Assembly (NCBI GenBank): GCA_035934405.1
Contig: DASYXW010000026.1
Coordinates: 1-32,255, forward strand
Direction of reading: 5' to 3'
DNA: 32,255 nt
DNA from: DASYXW01 sp035934405
GTDB taxonomy: Bacteria; Acidobacteriota; Terriglobia; UBA7540
The notes beneath the pieces are model-generated. The model saw only the letters and a list, made by a program, of their open reading frames with translations. It did no database searches and was not told the origin of the DNA. The position numbers and the translations under genes are program-made. Positions 1 through 7,043 of the stretch are shown one piece after another; position 1 is the stretch's first letter; each line of letters begins with the position of its first letter.

Positions 1-196
1 CAGCGCCGACGCCGACCGATACGCCCCCGAGACGCTCAAGACCGCCGAGCAACTCCTGAAGCAGGCGGAGACCGGCGCGGCCGGCAACCTCGTCAAGAAG
101 TTGCTCGATGAGACGTCGCGCGCGGCGACCCTGATTGCCGAGGATGCGCGGGTGCTCGCCGTGCGGCGCGCGGAACGCGCAAGCCAGCCTAATTAA
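1..196 (+). CDS. C-terminal end of a DUF4398-like protein (partial)
   Basis: The reading frame is open from the window edge (first full codon at base 2) to a TAA at 194-196 and encodes about 64 residues. The peptide is Ala-, Glu- and Lys-rich and clearly helical, with the phrases YAPETLKTAEQLLKQAE and AEDARVLAVRRAE. This pattern of repeated A/E/K heptads is typical of DUF4398-type periplasmic or envelope proteins, which often carry an OmpA-like C-terminus; that domain is not seen here. The start lies outside the window. The gene converges on the phosphatase gene and its last 8 bases overlap the end of that gene. Coding status is fairly sure; the family is a tentative call from composition and motif style. 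Confidence 0.6.
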   Translation, partial: SADADRYAPETLKTAEQLLKQAETGAAGNLVKKLLDETSRAATLIAEDARVLAVRRAERASQPN

Positions 197-1181
197 GCCG
201 GTGAACCGCCATCACCGTCATGTCATCGGCCAGGGGCGTACCCGACCGGAACACTGCCACATCCTCGACACACCTGCCCACCAACTCGGGCGCCGCAACG
301 GCATGGCGTCCACTCGCGAGTGCTGCCAGGCGCAGCTCGCCGTATTCCTCATCGCGAGGGTTGCGAGCCTCGGAGAGGCCGTCTGTGTAGAGCAGGAGAC
401 TGTCTCCGGCGCCGAGCCTCAGCGTCGCCGACGAGTACGTTCCCTCCGAGAAGAGACCGAGCGGCATCCCGGTGGCTTCGAACCGAGTCACCTGGCCGTC
501 ACGCAGCGCCAGGGGCGGGCAGTGGCCGGCGTTGCAAAGCTCGATTTCGCCCGAGGCGCCGGCGCGACCACAGACAAGCGTGGCGAAGTACGGAGCCATG
601 GCGCTCTCGCGGAAGATGCGGCCGGCCTGTTCCACGAGTTTATCGAGAGGCAACGCGGTCGCACTCAGGGCACGGAAAATGGCGCGCAGGTGGGCCATCA
701 GCATGGACGCCGCCAGACCTTTGCCGGAAGCATCCCCGAGAATGAAGAGCAGCGACTCGCCATCGCCGTCACGCGTCACCACGTCGCAGTAGTCACCGCT
801 CACCAGCCCAAGCGGCTTGTAGTGATACGCAATCTCCCAACCGCCCAACATCAAATGCGGCTTGGGCAGCATCTCACGCTGAATCTGCGAGGCGAGCGCC
901 AGGTCTTGCTCGAGCAGGCCGCGCTCGTTCGGCGAGAGATGCTCCAGGCAAAACTTGGTCAGGGGATTGGTGAGGAGCCACTCCTTGCCGATGTCCTCGT
1001 GGCAGTATTCGCAGATGCCGTAGGTGCCGGCGTCCATTCGTTGCAAAGCGGAGTCCACCTGACCCAGGAGGTTCACCAGGTCAGTGTGATCGCGCGAGCC
1101 GGCGACCACGGCCTCGAGCCGCTGACGGCGATCGAGGAGTTGGTCGCGAAGAAAGCTGTCGGTTGTCGTCATGTCAGCCAC
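189..1181 (-). CDS. SpoIIE/RsbU-type PP2C serine phosphatase with N-terminal DksA-like zinc finger
   Basis: This is a predicted cytoplasmic protein serine/threonine phosphatase of the PPM (SpoIIE/RsbU) class, which usually dephosphorylates anti-anti-sigma factors in partner-switching pathways. I start it at a GTG at 1181, 6 bases after GGGAGG (330 aa); an ATG 12 residues upstream would place that motif inside the gene. Residues ~1-55 are helical; a DksA/TraR-like zinc finger follows (C57, C60, C78, H81). The PP2C domain covers ~100-328, with the metal-binding motifs SGDYCD (128-133), GDASGKG (149-155), YTDG (265-268) and DDMT (319-322) all intact, so it should be active. The zinc finger takes the place of the GAF, PAS or receiver sensor often found in this family. 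No anti-sigma or STAS partner is adjacent. Confidence 0.85.
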   Translation of the reverse strand: MADMTTTDSFLRDQLLDRRQRLEAVVAGSRDHTDLVNLLGQVDSALQRMDAGTYGICEYCHEDIGKEWLLTNPLTKFCLEHLSPNERGLLEQDLALASQIQREMLPKPHLMLGGWEIAYHYKPLGLVSGDYCDVVTRDGDGESLLFILGDASGKGLAASMLMAHLRAIFRALSATALPLDKLVEQAGRIFRESAMAPYFATLVCGRAGASGEIELCNAGHCPPLALRDGQVTRFEATGMPLGLFSEGTYSSATLRLGAGDSLLLYTDGLSEARNPRDEEYGELRLAALASGRHAVAAPELVGRCVEDVAVFRSGTPLADDMTVMAVHRLN

Positions 1182-1267
1182 TCTCATCCTCCCAGGCACG
1201 ATAATGGGCCGAAACATTGGATGAGCGATATCCGATTTCGACGCGCAAAGTGTGCGGGCCTTAGCCG

Positions 1268-2548
1268 CTATCCGGCGAACGGGGCAGGCTCTCCACCCAA
1301 GGCGGCGAAGGTGACTTTCACCATTCGACGGCCAACACGAAAAATAACCTCCTCGCCTAGATAGTCAGCGATCGGAAGTGCAGCAGCAGGGTCATCGAAC
1401 CGCTGCCACTGGGGGATCGGCGAATTGAGCTGGGTTATGAAAACAGCCCCTTCCTTGATCTTCCGCTGCGCCTCAGACTTTGATGATGCCAAGTTTAGCT
1501 CGACCAAGACTGCGGCGAGCTTCGGCTGGAAATCACCATGATGATAGTGCTTCCTGGACGGAATGTCTGAGGGTACATTCCGCTCCTGGAACTGTGACTC
1601 CCAATCGCGCTGCGCTTTTGTTGCTGCATTCTGGTCGTGAAAGTCGGCGACGATACGTCCCGCGAGCTCCTTCTTGACCTTCAGGGGGTGACTGGCACCC
1701 CCGGCAACGTCATGCTTCAGCTCCTCAATCTCCCGCGGTGTCATGTCCGTCAGCAGCAAGTAGTACCGCCACATCAGCTCATCCGAAATCGACATCAGCT
1801 TCCCGAACATCTCCGCCGGCGGCTCGGTGATGCCGACGTAGTTGCCGAGCGACTTCGACATTTTCTGCACGCCGTCGAGGCCTTCGAGGAGCGGCATGGT
1901 CATGATGACCTGCGGCTCCTGGCCATACTCGTGCTGGAGCGTCCGGCCCACCAGCAAGTTGAACTTTTGGTCGGTGCCGCCGAGCTCGACGTCAGCCTCG
2001 AGCGCCACCGAGTCGTAACCCATCGCCAGCGGGTAGAGAAGTTCGTGCATGGCGAGCGGCTGATGATCCTTGATGCGCTTGGCAAAGTCGTCGCGCTCGA
2101 GCATCCGCGCCACGGTGTACTTCGAGGCCAGCGCCACCCAGTCGCGGCTCGTAAGCTTGTCGAGCCATCGGCTGTTGAAGTCAACGACGGTTTTCTTCCG
2201 GTCGAGGATCTTGAAAACCTGCGTCTTGTAAGTCTCGGCGTTGGCCGCGACCTCCTCCGGCGTCATCGGCGGACGGGTGACGTTGCGCCCCGAAGGGTCA
2301 CCAATCAGTCCAGTGAAATCGCCGATGAGGAAGATGACCGTGTGGCCGAGGTCCTGGAAATGCTTCAGCTTGCGGATGAGAACGGTGTGGCCGAGGTGAA
2401 TGTCGGGCGCGGTGGGGTCGAACCCGGCTTTCACTTTGAGCGTCTTGCCGGCCTTCGCCGAGCGCTCAAGCTTCGAGCGCAGCTCTTCCACACGGATGGT
2501 CTCTTCCGCGCCCTTGGTGAGGTAGGCGAGTTGTTCGTCAAGGGTCAT
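1268..2548 (-). CDS. tyrS: Tyrosyl-tRNA synthetase
   Basis: The 426-residue product charges tRNA-Tyr with tyrosine in the cytoplasm. It is a class I synthetase: the HIGH signature appears as HLGH at residues 51-54, following the TyrZ-like phrase AGFDPTAPDIHLGHT, and the KMSKS loop is exact at 229-233. The family motif LGGTDQKFN (189-197) is present. The C-terminal ~75 residues resemble an S4 RNA-binding domain (SSKSEAQRKIKEGAVFI and the following strands). The sequence is closer to the TyrZ/proteobacterial type than to the Bacillus TyrS type, which is an inference from motif wording. Length is normal. The start ATG at 2548 has only a weak ribosome site. It lies 48 bases downstream of purN on the same strand and may share its transcript. 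Confidence 0.96.
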   Translation of the reverse strand: MTLDEQLAYLTKGAEETIRVEELRSKLERSAKAGKTLKVKAGFDPTAPDIHLGHTVLIRKLKHFQDLGHTVIFLIGDFTGLIGDPSGRNVTRPPMTPEEVAANAETYKTQVFKILDRKKTVVDFNSRWLDKLTSRDWVALASKYTVARMLERDDFAKRIKDHQPLAMHELLYPLAMGYDSVALEADVELGGTDQKFNLLVGRTLQHEYGQEPQVIMTMPLLEGLDGVQKMSKSLGNYVGITEPPAEMFGKLMSISDELMWRYYLLLTDMTPREIEELKHDVAGGASHPLKVKKELAGRIVADFHDQNAATKAQRDWESQFQERNVPSDIPSRKHYHHGDFQPKLAAVLVELNLASSKSEAQRKIKEGAVFITQLNSPIPQWQRFDDPAAALPIADYLGEEVIFRVGRRMVKVTFAALGGEPAPFAG

Positions 2549-2596
2549 ACGGGATCGAGTGTAGCATCCTCGGCGCCTTCCAACGCCGTCGTCTCT

Positions 2597-3220
2597 TCAC
2601 TGCTTGAGCAGTACCCGCCGCCCCTCGATCCGCAGCCGATCTTCGACCATCAGCCGGATCGCCTCGGAGTATATCCGATGCTCTTCTTCGAGAATGCGCG
2701 CCGAGAGCGTCTCCACAGTGTCGCCGTCGAGCACGGGAACAACCGCCTGGCACACAATGGGCCCCGTGTCCACGCCCTCGTCCACCAAGTGAACCGTGCA
2801 ACCCGTGAACTTCACGCCCGCGTCGAGAGCCTGTTTCTGCGCTTCGAGTCCAGGAAACGCGGGCAGGAGCGAGGGATGAATGTTGAGGATGCGGCGCGGA
2901 AAGGCGCGCACGAAGGAAGGGCTCAAGACCCGCATGAATCCGGCGAGACAAACCAAATCGACCTCGAACTCCTGGAGGACGGCCACGAGTTCCCGGTCGT
3001 AAGCCTCGCGGTCTTTGCCCGACAGGCCCTGGGGGGGGAGCGAGCGGACTTCAAGTCCCCGGTTGCGGGCGTACGCTAGTCCTGGAGCCTCGTCGCGGTT
3101 GCTGACTACCACGGCGATACGCGCCGGAATCAATCCGGTGTCGATGTTCCGGGCGATCGCTTCGAAGTTTGAGCCGCGGCCAGAAAGCAGAATGGCGAGA
3201 TTCTTCACCGGCCTCCTCAT
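2597..3220 (-). CDS. purN: Phosphoribosylglycinamide formyltransferase
   Basis: PurN transfers the formyl group from 10-formyltetrahydrofolate to GAR in the third step of purine synthesis, in the cytoplasm. The 207-residue protein has the N-terminal nucleotide loop LLSGRGSN (11-18), the folate/catalytic segment NIHPSLLPAFPG with N113 and H115, and the catalytic Asp in HLVDEGVDTGP (D151, equal to E. coli D144). All key residues are present and length is normal. The ATG at 3220 is followed directly by GAGGAGG, so initiation at the GTG at 3208 is a possible alternative. It is the first gene of a likely purN-tyrS unit. A candidate sigma-70 promoter on the same strand lies about 470 bases upstream. 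Confidence 0.95.
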   Translation of the reverse strand: MRRPVKNLAILLSGRGSNFEAIARNIDTGLIPARIAVVVSNRDEAPGLAYARNRGLEVRSLPPQGLSGKDREAYDRELVAVLQEFEVDLVCLAGFMRVLSPSFVRAFPRRILNIHPSLLPAFPGLEAQKQALDAGVKFTGCTVHLVDEGVDTGPIVCQAVVPVLDGDTVETLSARILEEEHRIYSEAIRLMVEDRLRIEGRRVLLKQ

Positions 3221-3798
3221 TCTGCGTTACCTGCTGTCGGCATCCGGCGCCGCTCCGGCACGGCTGTTGATACACTCGACCTCCGGCCAGTCAGCCGCGC
3301 TGAATCCGCAATCGGGATGACAGAGAAGCTTCTCATTTGGAATCAATAACATTCCGGCTTGGTTCGGAAACGCTCCCACGTTCCAGTCGCATGGCTGCTC
3401 CGGGTGACGCATCCCACTTCGCACCGGCCAGTTCTGAACTGGAGCGGTGAGCGGTGCGCGAACGAATTGTTCCGCCAAATCATGGTCTAAGCGTAAGAAA
3501 CAACGAGACTTATAACGATTCAGTTCGTTCCGTCGAAAATGGCCTATCTTGTTGAATATACTGGATATAACCCTGTCATGTTCGTTTAAGTCATTTATCT
3601 TCAGCAAGCGCATGGTGCTGCGTGGCATACTTCGGACTGGCTTTCCGGCGTTCAAGTGTGCCTGGTCCCTCGCATCAGGAGGAAAGGGAAATGTTAGGCT
3701 ATCACACCCGAAGGGTGTTGTCAAGAGGGTAATTGAGCCTCGACGCCGGGAGGCTCGGAAGTGGGAACCCGATTGAACGCGCCCCCGGTAGTCGAGAA
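3221..3798. other. Gene-poor stretch between purN and the fluoride module
   Basis: About 580 bases hold no gene I can assign. A minus-strand frame is open from 3802 to 3227. Its lower part (from an ATG at 3613) could encode a ~128-residue hypothetical protein, but it has no ribosome site, no recognisable domain and an odd composition. The part around 3480-3640 is clearly richer in A+T than its neighbours. A promoter-like sequence on the minus strand lies at 3696-3724 (separate entry). I read the region mainly as leader or decayed DNA upstream of purN. Confidence 0.4.
3696..3724 (-). promoter_or_regulatory. Candidate sigma-70 promoter with a palindrome filling the spacer
   Basis: On the minus strand TTGACA (3724-3719) is followed after exactly 17 bases by TAGCCT (3701-3696). 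The spacer contains the perfect inverted repeat ACACCC-TTC-GGGTGT (3718-3704), which could be an operator. It points towards purN, about 470 bases away. Spacing and -35 box are ideal and the -10 box is moderate; activity is inferred. Confidence 0.45.
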
Positions 3799-4152
3799 TC
3801 ATGCCTGCCGGCTGCCGGGCCGGTAAAGAATCACTCTCACCTTCTCCAGCGTCACCAGTCCGCCGCCCACCATGGAGTCCAGCGTCGGCAGAATCCGTTC
3901 GATGCGCTCCGAATACTCGACCACCTCAACGACGATGGGAAGGTCCTGTGAGAGCCGGAGAATCTTATCGGTATGGTAGTGGCTGGAAGAGCCGTAGCCG
4001 GCCACGCCGCGCAGCACGGTGGCGCCGGAGAAGTGCTCGCGCCGGAAGAGCTCCACCAGGGCCTGGTAAAGGGGCTTGCCCTCCCACTTGTCGGACTCCC
4101 CGATGTGGATGCGCATCAGCGTGCGCTCACCTTCGAATCGCTGGTGTTCCAT
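3799..4152 (-). CDS. DUF190 family protein
   Basis: This 117-residue soluble protein belongs to the DUF190 family, small alpha/beta proteins with a PII-like fold that are often encoded next to crcB. Recognisable features are the N-terminal strand RTLMRIHIGESDKW, the segment KPLYQALVELFRR, the glycine-rich GVAGYGSSS and the C-terminal valine-rich strand around VTLEKVRVILYR. The ATG at 4152 is preceded by GGAGG at a 6-base spacing. The gene follows crcB after 19 bases on the same strand, so it should be under the same fluoride riboswitch. That context suggests a role in fluoride tolerance or in regulating the channel, but the biochemical function of the family is not settled. Confidence 0.85.
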   Translation of the reverse strand: MEHQRFEGERTLMRIHIGESDKWEGKPLYQALVELFRREHFSGATVLRGVAGYGSSSHYHTDKILRLSQDLPIVVEVVEYSERIERILPTLDSMVGGGLVTLEKVRVILYRPGSRQA

Positions 4153-4171
4153 AGAACCTCCGGGCCGCCCG

Positions 4172-4543
4172 CTACAATTTATCCGCGAGCCACGCTCCCG
4201 CGCTCATCAGCAGAAGGCCGCCCAGCAGGCTGGCGCCGACGTATTCCGTGGCTCTCAACCACTCGGCCTCTTCCAGCATCCGAAGCGTCTCATAGCCGAA
4301 AGTGGAAAAAGTGGTGAAGGCGCCGAGAAAGCCCACGGTGAGGGCGATTCTCCAGTCGGGCGGCAGAGCCGCGCGGCTCAGGCCCAACTGGGCTACGGCG
4401 CCGAACAAGAAGCACCCCGCCAGGTTTACGGACAGCGTCCCAGTGGGAAAGCCCATGCCGGTGTGTTCCTGCACCAGTCCTTGCAACCCGTAGCGGGCCA
4501 GAGTGCCCGCGGCCCCAAAGACAACCAGCAACAGAATCCGCAA
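4172..4543 (-). CDS. crcB: Fluoride channel/exporter CrcB (Fluc)
   Basis: CrcB (Fluc) forms dual-topology dimers in the inner membrane that let fluoride ions leave the cell. I start it at a TTG at 4543 (123 aa, normal for the family). The frame stays open upstream to 4678, but that part is the riboswitch and terminator, not protein. Four hydrophobic helices are visible. The pore signature GFLGAFTTFSTF (residues 71-82, with the fluoride-lining phenylalanines) and the conserved N40 in SVNLAGCFLFG are intact. GGGG sits 7 bases before the TTG. The weak start fits a gene whose expression is held low until fluoride appears. The DUF190 gene follows directly. Confidence 0.93.
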   Translation of the reverse strand: MRILLLVVFGAAGTLARYGLQGLVQEHTGMGFPTGTLSVNLAGCFLFGAVAQLGLSRAALPPDWRIALTVGFLGAFTTFSTFGYETLRMLEEAEWLRATEYVGASLLGGLLLMSAGAWLADKL

Positions 4544-4594
4544 GCAACCCCAGCTTTCCGCCGCCCAGGCTATGTCGCTTGGCGTACCAAGAAC

Positions 4595-4629
4595 AAAAAA
4601 CTCCTGGGCGCCGCCGGACGGCCAGGAGT
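4595..4629 (-). terminator. Riboswitch-controlled intrinsic terminator before crcB
   Basis: On the minus strand CTCCTGG (4628-4622) pairs with CCAGGAG (4607-4601) around a GC-rich loop, followed by six T (4600-4595). The 5' arm is also the 3' end of the fluoride aptamer. Fluoride binding should therefore sequester this arm and allow read-through into crcB and the DUF190 gene. Confidence 0.85.
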
Positions 4630-4676
4630 CATCAGTCCCCGAGAAGAGGACGGTTGAGGCGAACTCCATCGCCTTC
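4622..4676 (-). promoter_or_regulatory. Fluoride riboswitch (crcB motif) aptamer
   Basis: On the minus strand the leader of crcB carries the conserved blocks of the fluoride aptamer in order: GGCGATGGAGTTCGCC (4673-4658), then CAACCG, a short variable stem, and CTGATGACTCCTG (4635-4623). The first block forms the P1/loop that makes the long-range pseudoknot and the last holds the conserved CUGAUG and closing bases. Together with crcB just downstream the call is firm. The 3' part of the aptamer overlaps the terminator stem, the usual transcription-attenuation design. Confidence 0.92.
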
Positions 4677-4796
4677 AAGTTTCAATGTGATTGTATCATA
4701 TGGGGTGTCAACTGATGATGAAGCATCCTTCGGGGGTACTCAGGATCACAAGCCGGGAAGGGTTTTCATCAAACCGGTAAGTTCAACAGCTTTTTC

Positions 4797-5018
4797 GTGA
4801 GGTGTCGGGCGTTGAGGATCCGATTGGAACCAGACTTGGAACGCAGGCTCGAAGCGCTGGCGAGAAAAACCGGCCAGACTAAGAGTTTTCACGCTTACGA
4901 GGCCATACGGGAGTACGTGGAAGATCGTGAAGACCACTTGCTGGGCATCGCCGTATGGGGGCGCCAAGAGCTGACGATCAGCCTAGAGGAGCTGGAGCGG
5001 CGTCTTCAACGGGGCTAG
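4797..5018 (+). CDS. Ribbon-helix-helix (RelB/CopG-type) protein, probable orphan antitoxin
   Basis: The 73-residue product has a ribbon-helix-helix pattern: a short beta strand (ALRIRLEPDLERRLEAL), then KTGQTKSFHAYEAIREYVED, typical of helices A and B, and a C-terminal tail ending in SLEELERRL. Such proteins are DNA-binding antitoxins or plasmid-type repressors and act as dimers at their own promoters. The GTG at 4797 is the upstream limit; the TTG at 4812, with GAGG about 9 bases before it, begins exactly at the conserved strand and may be the true start (68 aa). No ParE/RelE-like toxin follows; the next gene is an Mrr-type endonuclease. It may be a lone regulator or a module that lost its toxin. 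Confidence 0.75.
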   Translation: MRCRALRIRLEPDLERRLEALARKTGQTKSFHAYEAIREYVEDREDHLLGIAVWGRQELTISLEELERRLQRG

Positions 5019-5023
5019 GGCGT

Positions 5024-5067
5024 TTTCATGTAATCGCGCGCCACGTTCGACAGATTTCATATAATCG
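5024..5067 (+). repeat. Two direct repeats with a -10 box ahead of the mrr-like gene
   Basis: TTTCATGTAATCG (5024-5036) and TTTCATATAATCG (5055-5067) are direct repeats differing at one base and spaced 31 bases apart, about three helical turns. The second copy contains a perfect TATAAT (5060-5065). They sit between the ribbon-helix-helix gene and the mrr-like gene, and look like a promoter with paired operator sites, possibly bound by the upstream protein (inference). Confidence 0.4.
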
Positions 5068-5119
5068 ACTATTGCCGGTTTGCTCCAGATTTTGCCAAGC
5101 CGGTGTTGAGAGACCGCTT

Positions 5120-6031
5120 ATGCCGGTTCCTGACTACCAAGCAGTAATGCTACCGCTCATGCGAAGTGTTGCAGACGGCAAAGAGCATGATGTTGCCGAG
5201 CTGACAGATGCGCTCGCATCGCTATTGGGGCTGACTGAAGGGGAGCGGAATGAACTGCTGCCCAGCGGGAGGCAGTCTAAGTTTGACAACAGGGTCGGTT
5301 GGGCGCGCACCTATCTTAAGAAGGCGGGTCTGCTTGAGAGCACGGGGCGAGGGAGGCTGCGAATCACTCAGCGTGGGCTTGATCTGCTGGCGACCAATCC
5401 CAAGGAATTGAACTCCAAGTCTCTGACGCAGTTTCCGGAATTCGTTCAATTCAAGGCTGCTTCTCGGACCGGAAACCGTACTCAGGAGATGGAAGAGGCG
5501 GGTCTCAGCCAGACTCCTGAAGAAACCCTCGAGGCTAGCTACCAAAGCCTCAGGGCAGACCTTGCCCAGCAATTGCTCGAACGAGCGAAGACGTGTTCAC
5601 CGAGATTTTTCGAAAAGCTTGTCGTCGACCTTCTCGTTGCAATGGGTTATGGAGGTTCACGCAGAGACGCCGGCGAAGCGGTCGGGCGGAGTGGTGACGG
5701 CGGGATAGACGGAGTCATCAAGGAAGACAAGCTAGGCTTGGACGCCGTCTATGTTCAAGCTAAGAGGTGGGAGGGCACAGTCGGAAGGCCAGTTGTTCAG
5801 GCCTTTGCAGGCAGCTTGGAGGGGCAACGGGCTAGAAAAGGCGTGATTATCACAACCTCGCAGTTCTCGGCCGACGCCCAGGATTACACCGGACGAATTG
5901 AAAAGAAGATTGTGCTCATCGATGGGGAGCGGCTTGCCGAACTCATGATCGACCACGGAATCGGCGTAAACGAGGTCGAGAGCTACGCGGTAAAGAAACT
6001 CGACTTGGACTATTTCGGCGAAGTAGATTGA
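5120..6031 (+). CDS. mrr: Mrr-type modification-dependent restriction endonuclease
   Basis: The 303-residue product (from the ATG at 5120; the frame is open further upstream without signals) matches the two-domain plan of Mrr, a type IV enzyme that cuts foreign methylated DNA. Residues ~1-95 resemble the Mrr N-terminal winged-helix DNA-binding domain (LPLMRSVADGKEH, then VGWARTYLKKAGLLES and ITQRGLDLL). Residues ~155-290 are the Mrr catalytic PD-(D/E)xK domain: FEKLVVDLLVAMGYGG, GDGGIDGVI with the metal-binding Asp, and VYVQAKRW, the QxK form of the (E/Q)xK motif. All catalytic positions are present, so it should be active. It stands alone, without methylase or specificity genes, as expected for type IV systems. 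Confidence 0.9.
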   Translation: MPVPDYQAVMLPLMRSVADGKEHDVAELTDALASLLGLTEGERNELLPSGRQSKFDNRVGWARTYLKKAGLLESTGRGRLRITQRGLDLLATNPKELNSKSLTQFPEFVQFKAASRTGNRTQEMEEAGLSQTPEETLEASYQSLRADLAQQLLERAKTCSPRFFEKLVVDLLVAMGYGGSRRDAGEAVGRSGDGGIDGVIKEDKLGLDAVYVQAKRWEGTVGRPVVQAFAGSLEGQRARKGVIITTSQFSADAQDYTGRIEKKIVLIDGERLAELMIDHGIGVNEVESYAVKKLDLDYFGEVD

Positions 6032-6111
6032 GATGCTCAAGACCGACACGCGCCTAGGGCGTAGCGGGCAGCACCCCTACGCGAGCCGGGCGGCGGCGTT
6101 AGAATGACCTC

Positions 6112-6804
6112 ATGACTTCCGACCACCCGCTCTCGCCGGCCGCTCTCGAATCCTACCTGCGCGCGCGGCCGCGGCGTATCCGCTGGCGTGAATGGCTTGG
6201 CGGGCGGCGCTATAGCTTGTCGCGCTTTCCAGACCGGGCCCATCCGTTGGTGATCGTCGCCCACCGCGCGCGTGATGCTGCCCGCGTGCGGCAGATGACG
6301 CTGGCCATCGAGCAGGATTGGGCCACGGCGCCGGACGGGTGCCGCGAGGCCTACGACGAGATTCTGTTCCGCGCCCCGGGATTGATCGTGTTGCAGCTTC
6401 GCCGCAAGAACCTCTGCGGGTGCCTCGGCCACCGGCACGCGATCGTCCGAGAGGCGCCGTTCGCGGAGCCGCACGAAATCTTTCGCGGCGCCGGGGTGGG
6501 CGAGATGGACATCGCCTGGGAGCGCGTCTCTACGTGGCCGGCGTTGCCCCTGTCGGACGCCGCTCTTGACGCCAAATTCTTCGAAGGCAGCCGGCTGGAA
6601 GAGTTTCACCAGGAGCAGTTCCGCTTGCGACTGCTCAGCGTCTTTCTGCACGAAACCCATCACCTCGTCGCCCCCGAGGAGCCGGAGGAATTGGTGCGGG
6701 AGCGGAGTCTGGGGTTCTATCGCGAGGCGCTGGCCCATTACGTCGAGGAGGCGTGCGCGTCGCTGTCGCTTACCCTAGACCGGTCGTTTTCGCGATTGGG
6801 GTGA
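6112..6804 (+). CDS. Uncharacterised protein with a zinc-metallopeptidase-like HExxH motif
   Basis: I do not recognise the family of this 230-residue protein. No signal peptide or membrane segment is visible. The one clear feature is the sequence FLHETHHLV near residue 181, where HETHH fits the HExxH zinc-binding and catalytic motif of gluzincin/metzincin-type peptidases. About 25-30 residues downstream FYREALAHYVEEA offers a glutamate in a helix that could be the third zinc ligand. The N-terminal part is rich in Arg (PRRIRWREWLGG), and the middle contains an Arg/Cys/His segment around RRKNLCGCLGHRH. The codon usage agrees with a real gene and an ATG is present at 6112. It follows the mrr-like gene by 80 bases. 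A peptidase role is a hypothesis. Confidence 0.6.
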   Translation: MTSDHPLSPAALESYLRARPRRIRWREWLGGRRYSLSRFPDRAHPLVIVAHRARDAARVRQMTLAIEQDWATAPDGCREAYDEILFRAPGLIVLQLRRKNLCGCLGHRHAIVREAPFAEPHEIFRGAGVGEMDIAWERVSTWPALPLSDAALDAKFFEGSRLEEFHQEQFRLRLLSVFLHETHHLVAPEEPEELVRERSLGFYREALAHYVEEACASLSLTLDRSFSRLG

Positions 6805-6812
6805 AAGACTCG

Positions 6813-6985
6813 CCACCGAGGCACAGAGACACAAGAGACGCCCCGAGGGCGCTAGTCGATTTAAGACTCAAGACCCAGGTTCAGGACTTGAGACTTGGAA
6901 TTCAAGATTTGACATTTGAGATTTGAGACTTGGGATTTGCGATTCCGGATCGTTCTCGTGTCTCTGCGCACCGGCGTCTCGGCGG
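6813..6985. repeat. Inverted CAGAGACAC repeat enclosing a degenerate TTGAGA-rich array
   Basis: CAGAGACAC (6824-6832) and GTGTCTCTG (6958-6966) form inverted arms; further outwards CCACCGAG (6813-6820) and CTCGGCGG (6978-6985) pair with one mismatch. Between them about 80 bases are built from variants of GACTTGAGA and GATTTGAGA. Such patterns occur as non-coding repeats in the intergenic DNA of several environmental phyla. It lies just upstream of the phosphatase-superfamily gene. Confidence 0.6.
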
Positions 6986-7043
6986 TGAAAGGTTTTTTCT
7001 TTTTGTCTTCTCTGCTTTGTGGTGAAATGAAGCGCGTGGTGAA

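Noticed and set aside
3227..3613. Possible ~128-residue hypothetical gene on the minus strand upstream of purN
   Set aside because: No Shine-Dalgarno sequence, no recognisable domain and an uneven composition; I left it as part of the intergenic entry.
4544..4678. N-terminal 45-residue extension of CrcB
   Set aside because: This DNA is the fluoride aptamer and terminator; the peptide has no similarity to CrcB, which begins at the TTG at 4543.
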